Source of the DNA: Roseomonas indoligenes
GTDB lineage: Bacteria > Pseudomonadota > Alphaproteobacteria > Acetobacterales > Acetobacteraceae
Direction: 5' to 3'
NCBI RefSeq assembly: GCF_017813365.1
Contig: NZ_JAGIZA010000005.1
Coordinates: 343,641 to 407,640, forward strand
DNA: 64,000 nucleotides
In this document: in pieces, positions 36,368 through 45,257 of the stretch
Layout of the letters: every line of letters begins with the position of its first letter
Numbering within the stretch: the stretch's first letter is position 1
The notes under the pieces: generated by a model
Databases searched by the model: none
The model's input: the letters and a program-made list of their open reading frames with translations, nothing else
Told to the model about the DNA's origin: nothing
Made by a program: the position numbers and the translations under genes

Positions 36368-37861
36368 ATGGCGGACGCGCTGCTGGCACTCGATCAGGGC
36401 ACCACTTCCACCCGCGCCATCCTCTTCGACGTCGCGCTGCACCCCGGCGCCGCGCACCAGATCGAGCTGCCCCAGCACTTCCCCCAGCCCGGCTGGGTGG
36501 AGCACGACCCGGAGCAGATCTTCGCCCATTCCCTGGGATGCCTGCGCGGTGCCCTGGCGCGCGGCGGCACCGACCCCGGCCGCGTCGCCGGCATTGGCAT
36601 CACCAACCAGCGCGAGACGACGATCGTCTGGGACCGCGCCACCGGCCGCGCGGTGCACAACGCCATCGTCTGGCAGGACCGCCGCAGCGCCGCCATCTGC
36701 GACCGCCTGCGCGCCGCAGGCCTCGAGGAACTGCTGACGCAGCGCACCGGCCTCCTCGCCGATCCCTACTTCTCCGCCACGAAGCTCGTCTGGATGCTGG
36801 AGACGATCCCTGGCCTGCGCGCAAGGGCGGAGCGCGGCGAGCTCGCCTTCGGCACCGTGGACAGCTTCCTTCTGCACCGCCTCACCGGCGGCCGCGTCCA
36901 CGCGACCGACGCCACCAACGCCGCCCGCACCATGCTGCTGGATATCCGCCGGGGCGAGTGGGACCAGGAGATCCTCCGCGCGCTCGACATTCCCCGCGCA
37001 CTTCTCCCGGAGGTTCGGGACTGCGCCGCCGAGTTCGGCACCACCGACCCCGCCCTTCTCGGCGCCGCCATCCCCATCCGCGGCATGGCCGGCGACCAGC
37101 AGGCCGCCACGCTGGGCCAGGCCTGCTTCCGCCCGGGCATGGCGAAGTCCACCTACGGCACCGGCTGCTTCATGCTGCTGAACACCGGCGCCACCCCCGT
37201 GCGCTCCAACCACCGCCTGCTGACAACCATCGCCTGGCAGATCGGCGGCGCCCGCACCTACGCACTGGAAGGCGCGATCTTCGTCGCCGGCGCCGCGGTG
37301 CAGTGGCTGCGCGACGGCCTCGGCATCATCGGCAGCGCCGCGGAAGCGGGCGAGCTGGCCGCGCGGGCCGATCCGCATTCCGGCGTGGTGATGGTGCCCG
37401 CCTTCACCGGCCTCGGCGCCCCCCATTGGGATGCGGCCGCGCGCGGCGCCATCCTCGGCCTCACCCGCGGCGCCGGCGCGCCCGAGATCGCCCGCGCCGC
37501 GCTGGAGAGCGTGGCCTGGCAAACCCGCGACCTGCTGGACGCCATGCGCGCGGACTGGCCGGAGACCGGCGAGACCGTGCTGCGCGTGGATGGCGGCATG
37601 ACCGCAAGCGACTGGACGATGCGCTTCCTGGCGGATGCGCTGCAATGCCCGGTGGACGTGCCCGCGGTCGCGGAAACCACCGCGCTCGGCGCGGCCTACC
37701 TCGCCGGCGTCCAGGCCGGCCTGGCCCCACCCCCCGGCGACGACGCGACCCACTGGCGCCGCCGCGTCCGCTTCGAGCCCGACATGCCCGCTGAGGAGGC
37801 GGACCGGCGGCACGCGGCCTGGCGCACCGCCGTCGGGCAGGTCCTTTCGGACCGGGGCTGA
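36368..37861 (+). CDS. glpK: Glycerol kinase GlpK
   Basis: 497 residues, the normal family length. FGGY kinase motifs: [17 protein letters not shown] near residue 6 (phosphate loop), [14 protein letters not shown] near 80, [15 protein letters not shown] near 258, [15 protein letters not shown] near 345 and [19 protein letters not shown] near 405. It phosphorylates glycerol to sn-glycerol 3-phosphate in the cytoplasm. GGGGGAAG at 36353-36360 supports ATG 36368; the frame is open far upstream, but across the opposite-strand GST gene. No glpF or glpD is next to it. Confidence 0.95.
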   Translation: MADALLALDQGTTSTRAILFDVALHPGAAHQIELPQHFPQPGWVEHDPEQIFAHSLGCLRGALARGGTDPGRVAGIGITNQRETTIVWDRATGRAVHNAIVWQDRRSAAICDRLRAAGLEELLTQRTGLLADPYFSATKLVWMLETIPGLRARAERGELAFGTVDSFLLHRLTGGRVHATDATNAARTMLLDIRRGEWDQEILRALDIPRALLPEVRDCAAEFGTTDPALLGAAIPIRGMAGDQQAATLGQACFRPGMAKSTYGTGCFMLLNTGATPVRSNHRLLTTIAWQIGGARTYALEGAIFVAGAAVQWLRDGLGIIGSAAEAGELAARADPHSGVVMVPAFTGLGAPHWDAAARGAILGLTRGAGAPEIARAALESVAWQTRDLLDAMRADWPETGETVLRVDGGMTASDWTMRFLADALQCPVDVPAVAETTALGAAYLAGVQAGLAPPPGDDATHWRRRVRFEPDMPAEEADRRHAAWRTAVGQVLSDRG

Positions 37862-37862
37862 C

Positions 37863-38282
37863 CTAACCGAGCGCCCTCACCAGCAGCACCGTCCCCTCCA
37901 CCGCATCCACCCGCACCAGCGCGCCGGGCGGCAGCGCCGCACCCTCCGCCCGGGCAGCCCAGTCGCTATCGCCCACGCGCACCCGCAGCCCCGGCCCGGC
38001 AGAGGGCTGGACGACCCCCTCCCGCCCCACCAGCCCGGCCTCCGGCGTGTTGATCCCACTGCTCCCGACCGACCGCCGCCGGCGCAGCGCGATCGCGATC
38101 CCGGCCGCCAGCAGCACCGCGAAAACCACCACGGAAACCGGGAAGCCCGGCGCCACGGCCAGCCCGACCAGCCCCGTTCCCACCGCCGCCATCCCCGCCC
38201 AGAGCAGGAAGGCGCCCGGCAGCACCATCTCCGCCCCCAGCAGCAGAAGCCCGGCGAGAAGCCAGATCAGCCAGGGCTCCAC
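37863..38282 (-). CDS. NfeD family membrane protein
   Basis: 139 residues: three hydrophobic helices at about 4-75 (WLIWLLAGLLLLGAEMVLPG onward), then a soluble beta domain with GLVGREGVVQPSAGP, VRVGDSDWAARAEG and VDAVEGTVLLV, the OB-fold of NfeD. Such proteins pair with SPFH/stomatin proteins in the inner membrane and affect membrane quality control. Here the start overlaps the end of the SPFH gene by 16 bases, the expected partner. It converges with glpK, ending one base away from it. Confidence 0.92.
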   Translation of the reverse strand: MEPWLIWLLAGLLLLGAEMVLPGAFLLWAGMAAVGTGLVGLAVAPGFPVSVVVFAVLLAAGIAIALRRRRSVGSSGINTPEAGLVGREGVVQPSAGPGLRVRVGDSDWAARAEGAALPPGALVRVDAVEGTVLLVRALG

Positions 38283-39316
38283 GGTCCCGCCCCTGTCGTC
38301 GGACCTGTCTGCGGCCCGGAAGATGGCACGGACGCCGGCGCGGCGCTCGGCGCAGGCGGCGGCCCCGGCAGCGGCGGCAAGGCAACGCTCCTCGGCGGGC
38401 TCGCCACCGGAGCCCTCGGCGCGGCGGGCGCGGGCCCACCCGTCGGGGCCCGCATCAGCTCCAGCGCCGCCGTCACGCCGCCCGCCAGCCCGGTCGCCTC
38501 CATCGGCACCACCACCAGGCGCGAATTCGGGCTGGCCGCGATCGCCTGGAAGGCCGCCACATACTTCTCCGAGATGAAGTAGCGCAGCGCGTCGGCCCCG
38601 GCGCCGGAGGCCACCTCCGCCACCATCCGCGCCGCCTCCGCCTCCGCCTGGCCCATCCGCTCCCGCGCCTCGGCGTCACGGAAGGCCGCCTCGCGCCGCC
38701 CCTCCGCCTCCAGCACCAGCGCGGATTTCGCGCCCTCCGCCTTCAGCAGCGTCGCGCGCCGCTCGCGCTCGGCCGTCATCTGCAGGTTCATCGCGCGGAT
38801 CAGGTTCTCCGGCGGCTCGATCTTGCGGATCTCCACCCGCGCCACCTTCACGCCCCAAGGGTCGGTCGCCCCGTCCAGAATCGTCAGCAGCGCGGAGTTG
38901 ATGCGCTCGCGGGAGGAAAGGGTCTGGTCCAGGTCCATCTCGCCGATCACGGCGCGGATGTTCGTCATGGAGATCGCGGTCAATGCCGCCTGCAGGTTCT
39001 GCACCTGGTAGGCAGCCTTCGCCGGCTCCATCACGCGGTAGTAGACGATCCCGTCCACCGACACCGTCGCGTTGTCCCGCGTGATCACGGACTGCTCGGG
39101 GATGTCGAGCACCACCTCCTGAACGTTCATCCGCCGCCCGACGCCGTCCACATAGGGCACGATGAAGTTCAGCCCGGGCTGGAGCAGCCGCGTGAAGCGC
39201 CCGAAGCGCTCCACCGTCCACACCTCGCCCTGCGGCACGGTTCGGATCCCCATCGCCGCCGTCACGACGGCCAGGATCAGGATCAACGCGAAGACGACCA
39301 CGCCCGCCGAGACCAT
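38267..39316 (-). CDS. SPFH/stomatin-family membrane protein (QmcA-like)
   Basis: 349 residues. An N-terminal helix (VVVFALILILAVVTAAMG) is followed by the SPFH domain: RTVPQGEVWTVERFGRF near 28, LLQPGLNFIVPYVDGV, QSVITRDNATVSVDGIVYY and DPWGVKVARVEIRKIEPP near 165. A charged coiled coil with AE repeats follows (200-245), and then a Pro/Ala-rich tail of about 75 residues that is longer than in QmcA. ATG 39316 has GGGAGGGAGG upstream; a GTG further up is unlikely. It is the first gene of a pair with NfeD and acts as a membrane scaffold thought to regulate proteases and lipid domains. Confidence 0.93.
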   Translation of the reverse strand: MVSAGVVVFALILILAVVTAAMGIRTVPQGEVWTVERFGRFTRLLQPGLNFIVPYVDGVGRRMNVQEVVLDIPEQSVITRDNATVSVDGIVYYRVMEPAKAAYQVQNLQAALTAISMTNIRAVIGEMDLDQTLSSRERINSALLTILDGATDPWGVKVARVEIRKIEPPENLIRAMNLQMTAERERRATLLKAEGAKSALVLEAEGRREAAFRDAEARERMGQAEAEAARMVAEVASGAGADALRYFISEKYVAAFQAIAASPNSRLVVVPMEATGLAGGVTAALELMRAPTGGPAPAAPRAPVASPPRSVALPPLPGPPPAPSAAPASVPSSGPQTGPTTGAGPWSPG

Positions 39317-39409
39317 CACGTCCCTCCCTCCCGAATCGAAACCCACCCTAACGCGAAAAGGCCGGGCGCGCGGCCCGGCTCTCCTGCCGTCCCCGTTGGG
39401 CTGCCCAGC

Positions 39410-40231
39410 CTAGCCCATCAGCCCCCGCGTCAGCCCCGCCGCCGCCTCGGCCACCAGCCCCTTCACCCGCTCAGCCTCGGGCCAGAGCCGCTCTGACGCG
39501 CCCGAGATCGTCAGCGCCCCGCAAAGCGCCCCGCCGGGCTGGAACACCGGCGCCGAGACCGCCGCCGGGTCGATGTCCCGGCTGCCCTGGGTCGCCACCA
39601 CGGGGTGCCCCCCCGGGGCCACCGCGGGCGCCGGCTCCGCCTCCTCGCCCATCCCCGGATCCCAGGTCGCGAAGACCCGCCCGGTCGCGGCCCCGCCCAG
39701 CGGCATCATGTCCCCGGCCTGCACGGCGACCCGCAGCGTGCGCGGCGGCGCGGAGCGGTAGAGGCAGATCCGCCGCTCGTCATCCGTCCTCACCCAGAAG
39801 GCCGCGCCATGCCCCGTCGCCTCCGTGAGGGAATCCAGCACCGGCGGCACCAGCGCCTCCAGCCCCAGGCTGCGGGTATAGAGGGAGCCCCAGTGCAGCA
39901 GCATCGGCCCCGGGGACCAGGACCCGTCCGCGTTCCGCTTCACGCAGCAGTGCCGCTCCAGGGAAGCGAGCAGGCGCAGGATCGTGCTCTTGTACAGTCC
40001 CGTCCGCGCCGCCAGCACCCGTAACGGCAGCGCCGTGTCACCCGGGCGGAAAGCGCCCAGCACCGTCATTGCCCGTCCGACCGCCGCGACCCCGGAAGCG
40101 GTGGAGGGCGGGGAGAGGAGCCGTGCGCGCGGCGGGGCAGGACGCTCGGCTGTCCGCTCCGGGCCGGTTCCCCGTCCCGCCTGGATCACCGGCGCGTCCG
40201 CCCGGACAGCGACGGCATCAACGGTCAGCAC
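39410..40231 (-). CDS. IclR family transcriptional regulator
   Basis: About 273 residues. The winged helix-turn-helix is at about 50-110 (GVAAVGRAMTVLGAFRPGD, then LAARTGLYKSTILRLLASLE). The C-terminal effector domain has GHGAAFWVRTDDERRICLYR near 155 and PLGGAATGRVFATWD near 187. IclR proteins usually control nearby catabolic or transport genes in response to a small organic ligand. The start is uncertain: GTG 40231 is chosen, and the first 40 residues read as low-complexity. No clear target gene is adjacent; the RND operon diverges 277 bases away. Confidence 0.88.
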   Translation of the reverse strand: MLTVDAVAVRADAPVIQAGRGTGPERTAERPAPPRARLLSPPSTASGVAAVGRAMTVLGAFRPGDTALPLRVLAARTGLYKSTILRLLASLERHCCVKRNADGSWSPGPMLLHWGSLYTRSLGLEALVPPVLDSLTEATGHGAAFWVRTDDERRICLYRSAPPRTLRVAVQAGDMMPLGGAATGRVFATWDPGMGEEAEPAPAVAPGGHPVVATQGSRDIDPAAVSAPVFQPGGALCGALTISGASERLWPEAERVKGLVAEAAAGLTRGLMG

Positions 40232-40508
40232 GTTGGGTTCCAAGGCTTGAACTCCCTCAACGGCGCGGTGTCCCGCCCCTTCGGCCTGGCCTGCGGCACC
40301 GCCCCCGGCGCGCCCGCGGACTATCGGCCATCCCAAGTTAGGCCGGGAAGTGTTTTGTATCACACGACAGAACGTCACGCGGCCTAAATGCGAATTACTT
40401 TCAATAACACCGTCGTTTCCGGCGCTGGCACGGGCCCGTACGGCCTAAACTGGACCGTCCGGTTCAGGGTGCTTGCGGAAAGGTGAAGCTTCGGCCACAT
40501 GCCGGAAC

Positions 40509-41984
40509 ATGATGCGCCGCAATCCTCCCGCGATCGCCCTCCAGGGTCGGGCCGCTCCCCGGAACGCGGTCCCGCGGGCCGCGCCGCTGCTGGTCCTTCC
40601 CCTGCTCGCACTCATGGCCGGCGCCAGCCCCGCCCTCGCCCAGTTCGGCCCCCAGGGCCCGCCCGCCGTCGGCATCATGGAAGCCGCCCGCCGCCCGGTG
40701 ACGGAAAGCACGGACTTCGTGGGCCGGGTGGAGGCGCTGGAGCGGGTGGACATCATCGCCCGCGTCACCGGCTACCTCCAGGAGCGGCTGTTCCAGGAAG
40801 GGCAGGAGGTGAAGAAGGGCGACCCCCTCTACCGGATCGAGCGCCAGACCTTCGAGGCCGACCTCGCCCGCGCCCAGGCCACCGTCGCCTCGGCGGATGC
40901 CGAACTGGCGAATGCCCGCGTCACCCTCTCCCGCGCGCAGGAGCTCTCCCGCACCGGCGCCGGCACCCGCGTCTCGCTGGACAACGCGGTCGCGCAGGAG
41001 CGCACGGCGAACGCGCAGCTCCTCTCCGCACGCGCCGCCGCCCGCGCCGCCGAGATCAACCTCGGCTATACCGAGATCACCTCCCCCATCGACGGCAAGA
41101 TCGGCCGCACGAACCTGACGATCGGCAACGTGGTCGGGCCCAGCGCCGGCTCCCTCGCCGTCATCGTCAGCCAGGATCCGATGCGCGTCTCCTTCCCCGT
41201 CTCCCAGCGCCAGGCGCTGGAGCTGCGGGACCGCTACGCCGGACGCGGCGGCGTGGATGCCGTGGTGATCCGCTTCCGCACCGTGGACGGGAAGACCTAT
41301 CCCCAGACCGGACGGATCGAGTTCATCGACAACCAGATCAACCGCAACACGGACAGCATCCTGATCCGCGCCCGCGTGCCCAACCCGCCCAACGGGCCGG
41401 GCGGCGACCGCCAGCTGATCGACGGCCAGTTCGTCAATGTCGCGGTGGAAGGTGCGGAGCCCGTCCAGGCCATCACCATCCCCCGCTCCGCCGTGCTGCA
41501 GGACCAGCAGGGCACTTACGCCTTCGTCGTGGACGCCGAGAACAAGGCCCAGCGCCGCAACCTCCGCCTCGGCCGCAGCACGCCCCAGACCGCAGTGATC
41601 GAGGAAGGCCTGAACCCCGGCGACAAGGTGATCGTGGAGGGGATCCAGCGCGTCCGCCCCGGCCAGCCGGTGAATGCCGCCGCCGCCAATCCCCCGCCCG
41701 GTCCCCCGGCCCAGGGCGCTGCCGGAACGCCGGCCGCCGCACCCGCTTCGGCCCCCTCGGGCAACGCCGCCAACTCCAACACCCCGGCAGGCAACGCCGC
41801 GACGGGGAACGCCCCCGCCAGCGCCGCCCCCGGCCGCGCGAACCAGGGCACCGCGCAGGGCGGCCCCAACGGCGCCGGTGCCTCCCCGCCGGGCGCGCCG
41901 GCCGCGCCCAACACCGGCCAGCCCGGCACCTCCCAGCCCCAGGCCGCGCAGCCACCGGCCAACCAGTCCGGCACGGCCCGGTAA
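40509..41984 (+). CDS. RND efflux membrane fusion protein (periplasmic adaptor)
   Basis: 491 residues. A signal peptide (LLVLPLLALMAGASPALAQ) precedes the adaptor fold: VTESTDFVGRVEALERVDII near 60, VTGYLQERLFQEGQEVKKGD near 85 (lipoyl half), an alpha hairpin (ADLARAQATVASADAELANAR) and NLGYTEITSPIDGKIGRTNL near 180. RVRPGQPV closes the conserved part near 395; the last 90 residues are Ala/Pro/Asn/Gly-rich and unusual. It links the inner-membrane pump to an outer-membrane channel. ATG 40509 is followed by a second ATG; the RND pump gene starts 9 bases after its stop. No outer-membrane factor gene is next to it. Confidence 0.95.
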   Translation: MMRRNPPAIALQGRAAPRNAVPRAAPLLVLPLLALMAGASPALAQFGPQGPPAVGIMEAARRPVTESTDFVGRVEALERVDIIARVTGYLQERLFQEGQEVKKGDPLYRIERQTFEADLARAQATVASADAELANARVTLSRAQELSRTGAGTRVSLDNAVAQERTANAQLLSARAAARAAEINLGYTEITSPIDGKIGRTNLTIGNVVGPSAGSLAVIVSQDPMRVSFPVSQRQALELRDRYAGRGGVDAVVIRFRTVDGKTYPQTGRIEFIDNQINRNTDSILIRARVPNPPNGPGGDRQLIDGQFVNVAVEGAEPVQAITIPRSAVLQDQQGTYAFVVDAENKAQRRNLRLGRSTPQTAVIEEGLNPGDKVIVEGIQRVRPGQPVNAAAANPPPGPPAQGAAGTPAAAPASAPSGNAANSNTPAGNAATGNAPASAAPGRANQGTAQGGPNGAGASPPGAPAAPNTGQPGTSQPQAAQPPANQSGTAR

Positions 41985-41993
41985 GGCGCCCCC

Positions 41994-44900
41994 ATGATCT
42001 CCGGTACCTTCGTCGATCGCCCGCGGCTGGCGATCGTCATCGCGCTGCTCACCCTCATCGCGGGCGCGATCTCCCTCATCCGCATCCCCGTGTCCCAGTT
42101 CCCGGACATCGTGCCGCCCCAGGTCTCGGTCGCGGCCCGCTACCCCGGCGCCTCCGCCGGCGTCATCGAGCAGACGATCGGGCAGGTGATCGAGGGCCAG
42201 GTGAACGGCGTGGACCGCATGATCTACATGCGCTCCAACTCCGCGAACGACGGCACCTACTCCCTCAATGTCTCCTTCCAGCTCGGCACGGATCCCGACC
42301 TGGCGACGGTGAACGTCAACAACCGCGTCCAGGCCGCCATGGCCCGTCTGCCGCAGGAGGTGCAGCGCAGTGGCGTCACCGTCCGCAAGCAGTCCTCCGC
42401 CGTGCTGATGTTCGCCTTCCTCTACGCGAAGGAGGGCGCGCTCAACCCGCTCTTCCTCTCCAACTACTTCACCATCAACATGCTGGACGACCTCGCCCGC
42501 GTCTCCGGCGTCGGCCAGGTGAACGTCTTCGGTGCGCAGGACTACTCCATGCGCATCTGGTTCGAGGTGGACCGCCTCACCAGCCTGAACATGACCGCGC
42601 AGGACGTCATCGCCGCCATCCAGGGCCAGAACGTCCAGGCCGCCGTCGGCCGGCTCGGCGGCCGCCCGATCAGCGACGACCAGTCCTTCCAGATCAACCT
42701 GGAGACCCGCGGCCGCCTGCAATCGCCCGAGGAATTCGGCAACATCGTCGTCCGCGCCAACCAGGACGGCTCGGTCCTGCGCGTGCGGGACGTCGCGCGC
42801 GTCGAGATCGGCGCGGCGAACATGGACACGGAGAACCGGTTCAACGGCCAGCCGGCCATCGCCTTCGGCATCTATCTCTCGCCCGGCGCCAACGCCGTCT
42901 CCGTCTCCCAGGCCGTCAAGCAGCGCCTGAAGGAACTCTCCGCCCGCTTCCCCCAGGGCCTGGACACGGAGGTCTTCTACGACAGCTCGGACTTCGTGAA
43001 CGAGACGATCCACGAGGTCATCAAGACCCTGCTGGAAGCCTTCGTCCTCGTCGTCATCGTCGTCTACCTCTTCCTCGGCTCCTGGCGGGCCACGATCATC
43101 CCGACCATCGCCGTCCCCGTCTCCCTCATCGGCGCCTTCATCATCCTGCTAGGCATGGGCTACTCGGCCAATACCGTGTCCCTGCTCGCCATGGTCCTCG
43201 CCATCGGCATCGTGGTGGACGACGCCATCGTGGTGGTCGAGAACGTCGAGCGCGTGATGGAGGAGCACCCCGAGCTCTCGGTGCCCGACGCCACGAAGAA
43301 GGCGATGAGCGAGATCACGGCCCCGATCATCGCCATCACCCTCGTCCTCCTCTCCGTCTTCGTCCCCATCGCCTTCATCCCCGGCCTGTCCGGCGAGCTG
43401 TTCCGCCAGTTCGCGGTCACCATCTCCGCCGCCATGGTGATCTCGGCGATCAACGCCCTCACCCTCTCCCCCGCCCTCTGCGCCATCATCCTCAAGCCGC
43501 ATCATGGCCCCCGGCGCGGCCCGATCGGCTACGTGCTGCGCGGCATCGACTGGACGCGGGACAAGTATGCCGGCGGCGTCCGCCGCCTCGTCCGCGTCGC
43601 CGCCCTCTCCCTGGTGATCACCGCCGGCCTGGCATTCGGCATCTTCACCATCAGCAAGATCACGCCCACGGGCTTCCTGCCGCAGGAGGACCAGGGCGCC
43701 TTCTTCGTCCAGGCCCAGCTCCCGCCCGGCGCCAGCGTCTCCCGCACGCGCGAGGTGGTGCGCCAGATCGAGGAGATCGTCCGCCCCATCCCCTCCGTGC
43801 AGGGCACGCTCGGGATCGTCGGCTTCTCCCTCATCGACGGCGGCGCCCAGTCCAACTCCGCCTTCATGGTGGTCCGGATGAAGCCCTTCGCGGACCGCAC
43901 GGGCGCGATGGACAGCGTGCAGGCCGCCATCGGCCGCGTCTTCGGCGCGACCCAGGGCATCCGCACCGCCAACACCTTCGCCTTCAACCTGCCGCCCATC
44001 GTCGGCCTCGGCACCGGCGGCGGCTTCGAGTACATCCTGCAGGACCTGGAAGGGCGCGACATCGCCGCGCTCAACGCCGCCATGCAGGGCCTGATCGCCC
44101 CCGCCAACGGCGACCCGAACCTCACCGCCGTCTTCTCCACCTTCGCCGCCAACAACCCCTCCATCTACCTGGAGGTGGACCGCGACAAGGCGCAGGCGCT
44201 CGGCATCCCCATCGGGAACATCTTCACCACCCTGCAGGCGGCGCTCGGCGGCATCTACGTCAACGATTTCAACCTCTACGGCCGCGTCTGGCAGGTGAAC
44301 ATCCAGGCCGAGGCCGCGGACCGCAACGACGTGGACGACATCTGGCGCATCCAGGTCCGCGCCAGCAACGGCGAGATGGTGCCGCTGCGCGCCTTCGCCG
44401 ACATCCGCACCGTCGTCGGCCCGCAGACCATCACCCGCTACAACAACTACCGCGCCATCTCGATCAACGGCGCCCCGAAGCCCGGCATCTCCTCCGGCCA
44501 GGCTCTCGCCGCGATGGAGCAGCTCTCGGACCGCGTCCTGCCCAACGGCTACAGCTACGCCTGGACCGGCACCGCCTACCAGGAGAAGCTCGCCTCGGGG
44601 CAGACGGCCTACATCCTCGCGCTGGCCGTTCTCTTCGCCTACCTCTTCCTCGTCGCCCTGTACGAGAGCTGGGTCATCCCCATTCCCGTGCTGATGTCGA
44701 TCACGGTCGGCGTGCTCGGCTCCTTCGGCGCGATCGTCCTGGCCGGGCTGTCGCTCGACATCTACGCCCAGATCGGCCTCGTCGTGCTCATCGCCCTGGC
44801 CGCCAAGAACGGCATCCTCATCATCGAGTTCGCGAAGGAGGCGCGGGAACGCGGCATGCCCATCTCCGAGGCCGCGATCCAGGGCGCGCGGCTCCGGTTC

Positions 44901-45164
44901 CGCGCCGTCATGATGACCTCCATCGCCTTCGTGCTCGGCCTCGTCCCGCTCGTCATCGCCACCGGCGCGGCCGCCGTGTCCCGCCGCGCGGTGGGCACGC
45001 CCGTCTTCGGCGGAATGCTCGCGGCCTCCCTCATCGGCATCTTCATGATCCCGATGCTCTACGTGGTGTTCCAGACCATGCGCGAATGGGTGAAGAGCAA
45101 GTTCGGCGGCAGGCGCGCCCCGCAAGGCCCGCCTTCCACCGGCACGCCCGCCGACGTTCACTGA
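41994..45164 (+). CDS. RND efflux pump permease (HAE1/AcrB type)
   Basis: 1056 residues, the normal length for the hydrophobe/amphiphile efflux family. Twelve membrane helices and two large periplasmic loops are visible. Marks include [19 protein letters not shown] at the start, [19 protein letters not shown] near 45, [20 protein letters not shown] near 403 (the Asp pair of the proton relay), [20 protein letters not shown] near 560 and [21 protein letters not shown] near 930. It uses the proton gradient to expel drugs, dyes or solvents. A strong terminator follows. Confidence 0.97.
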   Translation: MISGTFVDRPRLAIVIALLTLIAGAISLIRIPVSQFPDIVPPQVSVAARYPGASAGVIEQTIGQVIEGQVNGVDRMIYMRSNSANDGTYSLNVSFQLGTDPDLATVNVNNRVQAAMARLPQEVQRSGVTVRKQSSAVLMFAFLYAKEGALNPLFLSNYFTINMLDDLARVSGVGQVNVFGAQDYSMRIWFEVDRLTSLNMTAQDVIAAIQGQNVQAAVGRLGGRPISDDQSFQINLETRGRLQSPEEFGNIVVRANQDGSVLRVRDVARVEIGAANMDTENRFNGQPAIAFGIYLSPGANAVSVSQAVKQRLKELSARFPQGLDTEVFYDSSDFVNETIHEVIKTLLEAFVLVVIVVYLFLGSWRATIIPTIAVPVSLIGAFIILLGMGYSANTVSLLAMVLAIGIVVDDAIVVVENVERVMEEHPELSVPDATKKAMSEITAPIIAITLVLLSVFVPIAFIPGLSGELFRQFAVTISAAMVISAINALTLSPALCAIILKPHHGPRRGPIGYVLRGIDWTRDKYAGGVRRLVRVAALSLVITAGLAFGIFTISKITPTGFLPQEDQGAFFVQAQLPPGASVSRTREVVRQIEEIVRPIPSVQGTLGIVGFSLIDGGAQSNSAFMVVRMKPFADRTGAMDSVQAAIGRVFGATQGIRTANTFAFNLPPIVGLGTGGGFEYILQDLEGRDIAALNAAMQGLIAPANGDPNLTAVFSTFAANNPSIYLEVDRDKAQALGIPIGNIFTTLQAALGGIYVNDFNLYGRVWQVNIQAEAADRNDVDDIWRIQVRASNGEMVPLRAFADIRTVVGPQTITRYNNYRAISINGAPKPGISSGQALAAMEQLSDRVLPNGYSYAWTGTAYQEKLASGQTAYILALAVLFAYLFLVALYESWVIPIPVLMSITVGVLGSFGAIVLAGLSLDIYAQIGLVVLIALAAKNGILIIEFAKEARERGMPISEAAIQGARLRFRAVMMTSIAFVLGLVPLVIATGAAAVSRRAVGTPVFGGMLAASLIGIFMIPMLYVVFQTMREWVKSKFGGRRAPQGPPSTGTPADVH

Positions 45165-45168
45165 TCCG

Positions 45169-45203
45169 CAAAAGGCCCGCCCCATCCCAGGGGCGGGCCT
45201 TTT
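45169..45203 (+). terminator. Intrinsic terminator of the RND operon
   Basis: A 14-base perfect stem (45170-45183 with 45190-45203), a 6-base loop and a closing TTTT. Confidence 0.93.
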
Positions 45204-45257
45204 CATTCACCCCCTTCCCGCCCCATGATCCCGCCCAACGGAACGGGAGCGCGTGTC

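Noticed and set aside
39357..39385. Terminator after the IclR/SPFH gap (GCCGGGC...GCCCGGC)
   Set aside because: Only 6-7 pairs and no T run in a usable direction; too weak to call.
40464..43013. 849-codon minus-strand frame opposite the RND genes
   Set aside because: Asp/Gly/Val/His-rich shadow of the adaptor and pump genes; no domain pattern.
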